DNA of 64,000 nt, taken from contig BDSI01000002.1 in NCBI GenBank assembly GCA_003117195.1, positions 201,001 through 265,000 on the forward strand. Reading direction: 5' to 3'. Source of the DNA: Eudorina sp. 2006-703-Eu-15 (lineage: Eukaryota; Chlorophyta; Chlorophyceae; Chlamydomonadales; Volvocaceae). Each line of letters begins with the position of its first letter. Position 1 is the first letter of the stretch. Below are positions 13,218-23,800 of the stretch, piece by piece. The translations under genes were made by a program, and so were the position numbers. The notes below the pieces were generated by a model, which was given only the letters and a program-made list of their open reading frames with translations, did not search any database and was not told the DNA's origin.

Positions 13218-14166
13218 CTTTCTGCGCTTTCGCTGTCTTGATTGACATCAGGGGAGGTATTGACTTGATAAGCAGCGGGAAAGGGGAGCGACGACGCAGC
13301 GACGACTGCTGCTGCTGGTTTTGGTGACGCTTTGCTGTTTGACTGTGTTGATAGGCAGCAAGGGAAGGAACCGCGACGCTGGTTCCCCGGGTCGTTGAGG
13401 TCGTTGGGTGGAGGTCGTTGGTACTTGCACCATTGGGTTTGTTATATTTGTTGGGTTTGTTGCGCGCGACCAGGGCTGTTAGAAACGGTGCGGTTGTGAC
13501 TTGTGAGCTGAGCGGCGGCCGCCTTCTTGGGTTGGTCTGGAAACCGGCGGGGGCTGGAACCGCCTGGGGCTGGTCTGGCGCCCGTGCCGGAGGGAGGATG
13601 GACTCGGGTGGCGGGGCCGGGGAGGAGGGCGGGCGGGGTGGGGAGGAGGCTGAAGGGCAAGGCAAGGCGGTGATGGAGAAGGTCGAGGAGGGGCTCCCGC
13701 AGCGGTTTTCCCAGACCCGTCATTTGTGGTGGGCGACGGGATGTGGCTTTCTGGGGCTCCCCTCCGCTGCCCTCACGGAAACCACAAATGGCACGGAAGA
13801 CCTTCAGGCGAACCAAGACGCGCGCGCGCGCGCGCCGCAGCGACTCGCCGACATGGTGAAACGTGATCTGGAACACCGAAACCTCTAAAAGTGGAAAGTA
13901 CAGATGTCGTGATGGTGTACGGAGTGGCGGCAGAGAGCGGGAGAAAGGGTGCAGGTTGTGCTGCCGAGTTTTTGAGACAGCCCGAGAGAGGCGAGAACAC
14001 GTTTTTTTATCACGACAAAAATGACCATCCTGGTCTTTGCCATGCATTGCTCTAAGAATCGTCGTCACGAGGCGGAGGGGCCCCTGGAGGGGCCGCCGGA
14101 GTGTGGTTTCGAGTTTGGGCCTGACGGGTGCCCGCCAACTGGCCACGTGTGATGTGGTAGTTGGCA

Positions 14167-14171
14167 TGTAA
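14167..14171 (+). terminator. Candidate TGTAA poly(A) signal of the cyclase gene
   Basis: First TGTAA on the sense strand after the stop codon at 13217, giving a 3' UTR of about 950 nt, a normal length for chlamydomonadalean genes. Confidence 0.4.
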
Positions 14172-14494
14172 GCCCGGAGGTTGTTCGTTTGTCGTACATA
14201 ACCGCTGTTTTGCGCCGCAGCCCGGGGGAGCGAGGGGCGTTAACGGGGTTCACACGCGGGTGCGTGCTGGGAGCGGCGCGATGGTGAAGCCTGGGTCGGG
14301 TTACGGCAGTACGGCGATGGTGAAGTCAGGCGGTACGGCGGTGGGGTCGCTCTGTTGGGACGGATGCGGTGGGAGGCGCGGCGGTGGGTGAGGGAGGTGG
14401 GGTGTGCGTCTTTTCGTGGGTTAAGGGGGGGAGGGACGCAGCTACAGGGGGGCCGGACTCCTATGAGTAGACCTTCGGGTATAAGAGGCGGCGT

Positions 14495-14598
14495 GCGTGT
14501 GTGTGTGTGTTCGCAGGCAGGCAGAACACGTGTGTGTGTGTGTGTGTGTGTATGTGTGTATGTGTATGTGTGTATGTGTGTATGTGTATGTGTATGTG
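14495..14598 (+). repeat. (GT)n / GTAT-rich microsatellite
   Basis: Long GTGTGT tract alternating with TATGTGTG. Intergenic. Confidence 0.85.
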
Positions 14599-15907
14599 CC
14601 TGAGCGGCCTGTACTGCGGTGTGGTGGGGTGACAGCGGACTGGAGGCCTACGAGCCTACCCAGCGGGAGGCGGGTGGTGAACGATTTCGAGAAGTTGCTG
14701 GGGAGCACCAGCGCCCAGCAACCTGAACTGCTGACGCCGCGGCTGCTGTCGCTTCCGCTGCCGCTGCTGCCGCTATCGCTGCCGCATCTGCTGCTGCTGC
14801 TGTCACTTCCGCTGCCGCTGCTGCTGCCTCGGTTGCTGCTGCTGCCACTGCTGTTCCTGTTCCAATGGCGCCTGTCGTTGCGCCATCGCCATCGCCATCG
14901 CCATCGCCATCGCGTAGAACTTCTCTCCCCGGCGGGTTCCCAGGTAACCAGTCTGGGGCTGATGGCAACGGCAGGCGGTTCAGCCCCCGGAGCCTGTCAA
15001 CAAATAAAGCGCCGACGCCCCATCGAGATGCGCTTGGATAGATCGGCGGATGGGGATGCAGACCACACGTGTGGACATGGCGGGCTGGGTGGCGGTGCTT
15101 CGCGTGTGGGTCTGCCCCGCGGGGGGGATTCGGGTGGAGGCGGTTGGAAAGCGGAAACCCAGCCGGGTGCAAACCCGGCCAGTCAGCGGTCGCACCCGGG
15201 AGGGGGATGGTGCTGTCGGGCGTCGGCTGAAGGGTGGGTTTTGGCGGAGCGGAGTGTCTTGTGCTGGTCGGGTTTGGGGTCGGGTCACCGCCAACGCGGC
15301 AGAGGGGGGAAGGGAGGGTTTAGGGTGTCACCACCGGCAACAATCAGCAGTGTGGAACAAAGGCGGTCCTCAGTCGAGAGGAGTTGCCCATTTTTGATGT
15401 AGTCGTACGGACTAATAGTAAACGTGTTTTCCAGTACGACACCGCCCGGATGCACATATGTGTGGGCGCGCAGCCTGGGGAGGGGACGCCGGCGCGCGCA
15501 CAGCGCCGTATAAGGCCCCCCGCCACAAGGCCCGATCCGTTGTGCAAATCGGTGACCCTTTCACGGTTTATAATGAGTGCGCTTCGGCGGGGAATTAGGG
15601 TTTTCGACGCCTGCGTCTCCCAGGTCGTCAGCCTGGCTGACAGGTACGGTGTGGACATGCCACGCCCTGCGTTCCGATGCTGCCTGTTTTCAAAAATACC
15701 TTTCACTTTTTGGCATCTGGCGATGGGGCCTCTGCGCAGGCGGACCCTCGCCATGACAATTTTGGCAGCGAGGGAGGCAGAGACAGCGTCGCCCAGTATT
15801 ATATCCGGGCCCATGGAGAGTTTTTTTCGGGCGGTCGTGAAGAGTTGGGATGCAGTGGCGAGGCGGACGGGCCGAGGCACCCCACGACAACACCCGCGTG
15901 CCTCCCC

Positions 15908-15952
15908 CTCGGACGGACGGACGGACGGACGGACCGACGGACGGACGGACGC
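15908..15952 (+). repeat. (GGAC)n microsatellite
   Basis: GGAC tetranucleotide run. The same motif recurs near 27008, 27100, 31640, 42955 (reverse strand) and 56181 (reverse strand). Confidence 0.85.
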
Positions 15953-17106
15953 CGGTGACCTAGTTGTCGAGGCATACTGCATGCATGTGATTTGTTTCGG
16001 GCCCGCGGAAGCGAGGGGGGGGGGCTCCGGGGGGGGGGCACTGGGCGCTGCGCCTCGCTCGCGCGAGACTCACTGAGACTCACTGAGGCGAACCGGTTTC
16101 CGTCTTTCCTGGCACGAAATCGGCCGCTGTCCCCTAGAGTGTGTGCGATGACCATTTCATGGGTGCGCGCGCCCCGCCGGAGGACTGTGGCCGGCTGCTG
16201 CGCGGGGGCCCGAGGGGGAGCGCAACGATGCGGGGTGGGTGCAGTGCGGGGTGGAACGCCGAGCGGGGACGGCAAGATGGCATCCAGGAGTTCGGGTGGG
16301 GAGGCAGCCGTCTAAGTGGTGGTGGTGGTGGTGGTGATGCTGCTGTATTGGAGTAATACCCTGTGTATGGCAAAGGTCCGCGTCAAGAAACATATCATTC
16401 AGTTCTTGAGACGGTGGTGCCGGCTGGGGAGGAGGGGACAGGGCCCATCTGTGGAGGCATCACCAAGTCGTCGGCACGGCCCGTGTCCTGCCTTGTAGTG
16501 GTGGATATCAAACAGGTCGACAAGCCTGTCGCGCACAGAGATCGCGTGAGGAATATAGCCCACGTGCCCTCGTGAGCAGTGTTTAAACATTCGACCCTGC
16601 CTTTCAATACTTTTTACGGGCATAGCGGATGCACATACCTTGCTGGCACATCGCTTAAGTCTATCTTCGGACTTACCGCACCCGAGTTGCCGGGTGCCGT
16701 AATCGACCGTGGTTATATCAGAAAAAAGAACATTTATATCGCAGCACTTTATATTGCCTTGTTACGGGTCACATGGGAGGCCAAGCCGTGGATTTGGACG
16801 GCACAGAGTCGTGACTCACTAATGTGCCCGTTCGAGAGGCATCAAACTGCGCTGTCTTTTAATCAATTCTTTGTCTCAGATTAAGTTTACATCATTCACG
16901 CGTTTATGAGAGCTTGCCCTGTGTTCTTAATTTGTCATGGCGGCAGCATTTTTACACAGATGTTACGAAGTCAAACTTCATTAGCTGAGATGCGAAAGAC
17001 GAACACCACAGGCGCTCCGGGTGTGGTTGTTGTGTGCCGCGCTGTGGTCATCGTGTAGTTTTACAACAACCACACCCGGTCCTGCAAAAGCAGCAAAATC
17101 GCAGCA

Positions 17107-20100
17107 ATGCCCAGCTGCCTGTGCTTTCCATGTATGGGCCGCTCGTCGCGCCAAGCAGTCTCCACGTCAACCGAGGAGAGGCAGCGTGCGCGCGCCGGGC
17201 ATGACACGACTTCATCACCACAGGCCTCGACATCTCCCGATGCCGCTGTTGCGGCCAACAGCATCCGCGCAGTCCCTGGCGGCAGCTCTTCAGGCGCCGC
17301 GCCTTCCGCGGCAGCGGTTGCTGGAAGCGGCCTTCCTGCGGAAAACGACGTCCCCGCTGGCGCCCCTGCCAGCAGCGTCTACGTGCCCATCTGTTCCCCC
17401 TTCTCCACCTCCCAAGGCATGGACGGCACGCATCCTGCCCATCATGCCTTGGGCGCCTCCGATGCGAGGCTGCAGGCCTCTGGGCCCCCAGGCGTCCAGC
17501 CACCGGCCGGTTCCGCCTCCGCTGCCGTCGCCTCCCCCGAAGGCGTCTCAGGCCCCAGCGCCCCGGCCACCGACCGGTCCGCCGCCGCGTCCCAGTCACG
17601 TCCCCCCTACTACCAGTTGGCCTCCGTCTCCACCTCCAGCGAACAGCAGGTCCTCAGCCTCAGCCAGGCCCGGCAGGTCTCGTCCCTGCCGGGCGGCGCC
17701 GCCGGCACCACCACCGCCGCCCTCACCACCACCGCCACCACCACCACCACCACCACCACCTCCACCACCACCAACGTCACCACCACCGCCGCTACGCTCT
17801 CCCTGCAGCCCTCCGCCTTCCTCCCCGGCCACCTCTACCTCATCCAGCAGGCCACCAGCAGCAGCCAATCCGTCGGGTGCGGCACCACCAGCCCCAGCCT
17901 CGCCACCCTCGCCACGGACGCACCGCACCTGGCCCTCTCCGGCGGCGCCGCCGCCGCCGCCCTCGGCTCCACCCACGGTGCGGCGACCTCGAGCACCTTC
18001 GTCGGCGCCTCAATCAGTCTGGCGGGGCTCCGCTGCGACACGGGCCCCGCGGCGGTGGAGGCCCGGACGCGGCTGGCGCCCGGGGAGGTCTCCGCCGCCG
18101 CTTCCGCGGCGGCGGCCGCGGCGGCCGCGGCGGGAGGCGGCTCGCATGTGCCCCCGGCAGCTCTCTTGGTCTCCACGGAGGCGTCCACCGCACGCTTTGT
18201 GGAGTACCTGACGCAGGAGAGCGTCGACACGGCCACCGGCGGGGGTCACACCGGCGGCGTAACGGGAGGAGGCGTCCACGGCGGCGGCGCGGCCAATAGC
18301 GGCAACATGGCGCGGCAGGGCGCGGTGGTGGCGCCGGCGGCCCGGGCGGCGCCGTCCCCCGGGAGTCGGGGGCGGGTGTCCGGGAGGAGTGGGGCCGGGG
18401 CCGCGTCGTCCGTCAGCGGTGCCAGCTCGGGTTTCTCGCTCTTCGGCGCGCTCCAGGTGGGGCTGGCTGGCTGGCTGGCTGGGTTGGGGGGTGGGGTGGG
18501 GGGTGGGTGAGGTGGGTGGCTGGGTGAGGTGAGGTCAGATGGTGGGCTCATGTATGCGGGAGGAGGAGGTGCGCGGTGCGCCAGGTCGAATTGGACTCGA
18601 TGATTGTCGCCCCACAGCACCTGGTGCTGTTACTGCTGCGGAGGGGCTTCCTTCGGACCGGCAGTAGCCTCTGGTCACAGCGCAGTAGCGATCTCCCCTC
18701 TCCATGACCGCACGCCTCGGCCTCCCCTACACCGCCTCTGCCTCCCCTACACCGCCTTTGCCTCCCCTACACCGCCTCTGCCTCCCCTACACCGCAGGCC
18801 TTCGTGGAGCAGCACCCGCAGCACCCCCCGCCGCTGCACCCCTCTGCATCCGCACCCCCTCCCGCAGCCGGGGACTCCGCAGCAGCCGCGGGGGGCTTGG
18901 CCGGGCCCGGCCCGGGCCCCTCCAGCAGCCCGGCCTCCGCCCCCGCCCCCAGCGACCCCCAGTTCCACGGCTTCGGCGGCCTGGCCACCGACCTGCAGGA
19001 CGCCCCCACCGCCACCCTCAGCCGGATCCGCTCCGCCAGTAACCCCCCCGGTGGGTCCCTGCCGGGCGGCAGGTCTTCTGCAGGGGGGGAGGGCGGTCGG
19101 AGTCGCCGCCGGACGGGTGCCGCCGCAGCCGCTATCGGTGACGGCGGCGGCGGCGGCGGCGGCGGCGGCTTCCACCCGCAAAGCCCGCTGGGGCCCGGCG
19201 GCGGCGGCGGCGGCGGCCGCGGCCCGCAGCAACGCAGCGCCATCCGGGACTGGGCCGGGGGGGCTCGACAGGAGGGGTTCACCAGCGGCGGTGCGGAGGG
19301 CAGCGGCCTAGGGACCGATGGGTCACCGCTGCTGACGGGGATCATCATCGGAAGCGCCGCCATGGCGTCGAACAGCAGCGGCGGCAACGCGTCGGCGGCG
19401 AGGGCGCGCGCGATGAGGTACGGCGGCGACGCGGCGGGCGAATCCGGCGCCTACGCGTCGGGCTCGGCGGCGGCCGCGGCGCTGGCGGCAGCGGCGCTGG
19501 CGGCGACGGCGGCGGCGCGGGACTCCCGCGCCAGCAGCGGCGGCGGCGGCGGCTACTCCCGACCCGTATCCTGTCCTCACTCCTTCGACGGCATGACGTC
19601 CCTGTTGAGCGGACCCAGCCACATGGGCTACCTGGATGACAAGGGCGGGGCGGGGGCTGCGGGCTCCACCACCACCGGGGATCATGCCTTCGGCTTCGGC
19701 AGCGACACCGAGGACGGCCGAGGCAGCCGCAACGACACCCTGGGGTGGCCCGCCGGCGGCGGGCGTGGCGGCGGCGGTAGCATCGCCGCCGCCGGCGGTG
19801 GCGGCGGCGGCGACGCCAGGCGGTCCCGGCGAGGGGGCGAGCGCGGCGTGCAGCGTACGGCGGAGCGGCGGGCTTTCCTGGCGGCGGCCCACAGCATCAG
19901 CGCCATCCTGCAGGACGTTCAGATACTGTCGGTGCTGGGGGCGGGGGCGCACGGCAAGGTGTACAAGGTGGGCAGCCGAGGGGTCGCGCACGGCGGGCCG
20001 GAAAGGGGGGGAGGGGCGGTTAGGTGCCAAAGGCAAGGGGCCGTCTGTTTTGCTTGCGGAAAGGGAAAAGCGCTGTGTGTGGGTGACTGGGTGACTGGGG

Positions 20101-20790
20101 CGCGAGATAGGAAGCCGGTGGCGTGTGTCCGTGTCACCATCTTACATGTCCGTGTCACATCTTACATGTCCGTGTGTCTGTTCCAATCCCACACAACACC
20201 CATATCGCGGCCCAGTCCTCTTCTTACCGTGCACGCGCCCATCACACAACCCCATCCCCACATCCACATCGTCGGACGCTTCCGCCTCTCTTGTCCCCCT
20301 CTCGTCCCACTCTCGTTCCGCTCTCGTCCCCAGGGTGTGCTCCGAGACCGGTTCGTGGCCGTCAAGGTCATCATCCACGACACGGACATGACGTCCATCA
20401 TCCCCCCCAGCCTCCCCACAACCGGCATGGTGATGAGGCACGTGCCCTCCAACGCCTCCATCGCCGGCGGCGGCGCCGATGGGCCGCCGGCGTCGCCGCC
20501 GCTGACGGGGACGGCCGCGGGGCGCGACGGCGCCGTGTCGTACGCGCCGACGACGGGCCTGGACAGCTCGCAGGGGTCCAGGGCGGCGGAGACGGCCGCC
20601 GCCGCCGCCGCCGGAGTGGGCGCCGCCGCCGCCGCCATCCAAGGGGGGAGCGTCGGCAGCGGCCGGCGCGGCCGCGCGAGCGGGTCCGGCAACCGGCCTG
20701 CCGTACACCAGCTGCGGTACCAACGCGCCGGGTCGTCGGGCCTACACGCGCTGCCGCTCAATTTACAGGCGGCGGTTGGGACGGATCGGA

Positions 20791-20822
<32 letters not shown>

Positions 20823-23800
20823 TCCGTCGGCGGCGGCGGCGGCGGGGCGGGGCTGCTGGGCTTTGGCGGCGCGGCCTCGCTGCCGGTCTTGTCCCTTCCG
20901 GGGATGCCGCCGGTGGTGATGCCGCACAAGCACATGTTGGAGGGCCTTATCTCCGCCAGCGCGCAGCATCCCAACATCGTGGAGACGTACCGCATCGTGA
21001 CTCAGCTGCTGAGCGCGCCGACGATGCCGGCGTTCGTCGTGACCCGTGGGTCGCAAACGCCCCTCTGGGAGACTACCAATCTGACGCCCGCCATGGCGCT
21101 GCGGTTGGCGAACGGCAGCGTCGGCGGCGGCGGCCCGGGTGGTCAGCGGTACACGGGGGAGGGTGCCGGCGGCGCCGGCTCCGCCGGCTCCAGCGGGACT
21201 GTGCCGACGGCCAGCGCCGGCGGCGCCGGCGCCCAGGCGGCGGCGGCAGTCCCTTTTGGCCACTCCCCATCTTCGCCCGGCGGGCCGACGGGGTTGGCCG
21301 CCCCGCCGGGGCCCGCGTTTGGCGCGCAGCAGCGGCTTCAGCGGGCCAGCAGTCTGGGCCGCAACCGGGACGTTGTTGTTGGCGGCGGCGGCGGCGGCGG
21401 CGGCGCTCGGCCGCTCTCCCCACTGGCCGCGTCGTCGTTAGGCCACTCGACCAGTACCCCGGGCGGCTCATTGGCGACCCGGCCGCATCACCAGACCGCA
21501 GCAGGCGCCGCCGCCGCCTGCCGTACACCCGCGGGGCAGCTGCGCGGTACGGCGGAACCTGGCGGCGGCGGCGGCGGCGGCGGCCGGCTTGTGGACGTCT
21601 CCACGGGAGTCCCGATAGGTGTTGAGGCGCCGGGTCCCGAGGGACGCAGCGGCACCGTTGGCGGCGGCGGCGAAGGTGGCGGCGGTGACGGGGCGGGTGC
21701 AGCTGACGGCGGCACCGCCGGCGCCGTAGCTGCGGCGGCGGCGCTGCCTCCGGACTCAGCGTCGGGGGTCAGTCGACGGGAGAATTCCACACTGTCGGTG
21801 TCCACATTGGTCCGCGGCTTCGTGGGCTCCTCGGACCGCATGTCGGCTGGCAGTGGCGGCGGCGGCGGCAGCGACGGCGGCGCCGCCGCCGCCGCCGCGG
21901 CAGCCACGCTGAGCCGCAAGCTCACACCACCAGATGGCCCGGCCGCGGTGCCGCCGCTGGGAGCTGGAGAGTCGGCGACGCCGACGCTGTACCAGTCGGC
22001 GCCGGCGTCCGGCGGCGGCGGCGTCGGCGTCGGCGCCGCCGCCGCCGCCGCCGCCAACCCCGGCGAGCGGAGCTCCCTGTTGTCTGTCAGCGTTGTTTGC
22101 GACTCGGTTATGTCCACAGGTTGTGCCGTACTATCCGCGGCCTGTCTCGCGCGCGAGCCGGAAGGCGACAGTGGGCCTCCGCCTCCGCCGTCGCCTCCGC
22201 CGCCTCCGCCGCCGGCGCTCCGCGCTGCCGACGGCGACGACGACGACGGCGACGGCCAACCAACAGACGCGGGGCACGTGTCCATGGCGACTGGCGCCGC
22301 CGCCGCCACTGATCCCGCCAAAACCGTCGCGGGGCAGCGTGTCTTACCCGGCGGGTCGCCGGCGGCGCCCGCCGGAGGCGGGGTTCCAAGTCCCGGCACA
22401 CCCACCCGGCCCGCGTCGGTTCCGGAGCGTGACGGCAGCTCGACCCTGGGGGACCAGGACAGCGCGGAGCTCATCCTGGACTTGTTGGGGGCGCAGGCGG
22501 CGGCCCAGCGCACTGCGAGCTTCCTCATGCGGCAGCGCCAACAGCAGCAGCAGCAGCCGCGGGAGCAGCTGGCGGCGGCGGGAACGGAGGCGCAGGAGGG
22601 CCGCGGCGGCGGCGGCAGCGCGGGCGACGGCGGCGGCGGCGGCGGTCTGCCCGGTCAAATGGGCCCGGGTGCGGCGGCCCTGGGGCCGCTGGGCGGTGCT
22701 CCCCGGGCCCGGTACTCGCCCAACGAGGCGGCGCCCTGGTGCGTCGCCTTCGACGGCGGCGAGGAGGAGAAGGACGGCCCGGGCCCGACCCTGGTACGCC
22801 GCGGCACGCCGGCGGCTGCGGCGGCAGCGGCGGCGACCAGACCGCCGCCGCCGATCCCGCGCGGCGGCGGCGGCGGCGCCGCCGCCGCCGCCGCGGCAGC
22901 GGCAGGGGCGGCGAGCGAGGTCGCCAGCGGCAGCGGGCCGTCTTCCCGGACTCGGGTCGTCGTCGCCGGTTTCGAGTCCCCGTCCTCTGAGCTGCCCATC
23001 AACAGCGGCTTCGAGTACATGGTGGCGGACTACAGCGGCCTGGCGGGGCCCAACAACAACGAGGTCTTCAACAACTTTGGGTTGTCCACGGCGCTCTTCT
23101 CGACCTTCCGGAACAGCGTGGCGCCCACCGACTACGGCAGCATGTCCGGCAGGCCGTTGTACAGGATCGCGAACATGCACGGCTCGAGCGGCGGCGGCGG
23201 CGGCGGTGGTGGCGGCGACGGTGGCGGAGGCGGCGGCGGAGGCGGTGGACCGGCGCTGCCGGATGTGGGAGAAGGCGGGGGCGATGCCGCCGGCGGGCCG
23301 CCGGGCACGAATCCGCCAAATCGCGCCGCGCCGCCCGCTGGTTTGTCGTACACTCACCCCGCGCCGCGCGGCAGCCCCACGGCGCCAGCCGAACAGCAAC
23401 AACACGCGGCGGCGGCAGCGGCGGCGCCGCCGCCGCCGTCGGGACCCGACCCCGCGCTCGCGGAGCAATTGACTACCGGAGAGTCCGAGTCAACGGTTTC
23501 CGCGCTCTCCCTGGAGCCCAGTTTGGCGCTGCCGCCACCGATCCAGGCGGCCGGTCTGCACTCGTCGGGCGGCGGCGGCGGCGGTGGCGGCGGCGGCTTG
23601 GCCGGCGTCCACTGGCTGCCGACCATCGACGAGCTGACGGCGGGCGTCGGCGGCGCCGACATGCTGCCGACGGCGTCCGGACAGCCGTCGCCGCTGCCGC
23701 CGTCTTCACAGCCCGCCGAGGTGACCGCGGCGGCCCCACACCAGCAGCAGCAGCAGCAGAGCTCCGCCCTCGCCAGCCAGCTGCCGTCGGGGGGTCGCAG

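Larger units (their letters stand above)
13218..17106. other. Intergenic region: cyclase 3' UTR and kinase upstream region
   Basis: No convincing gene was found. The first ~950 bp is probably the cyclase 3' UTR. It holds a (GC)n run near 13826, GT-rich repeats, and a GGAC run. From about 16570 to 17060 the base composition turns AT-rich (for instance ATTTATATCGC and TTTATATTGCC near 16730-16756), which suits a promoter and 5' UTR for the kinase starting at 17107. Open frames here (for example 15384-16076) show no family motif or splice support. Confidence 0.5.

Noticed and set aside
13442..14167. 241-codon minus-strand frame after the cyclase
   Set aside because: Lies in the presumed cyclase 3' UTR, Pro/Arg-rich, and shows no motif.
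15384..16076. 230-codon frame in the intergenic region
   Set aside because: No recognised motif, ends in a GGAC repeat, and lacks splice partners. Kept only as an outside possibility.
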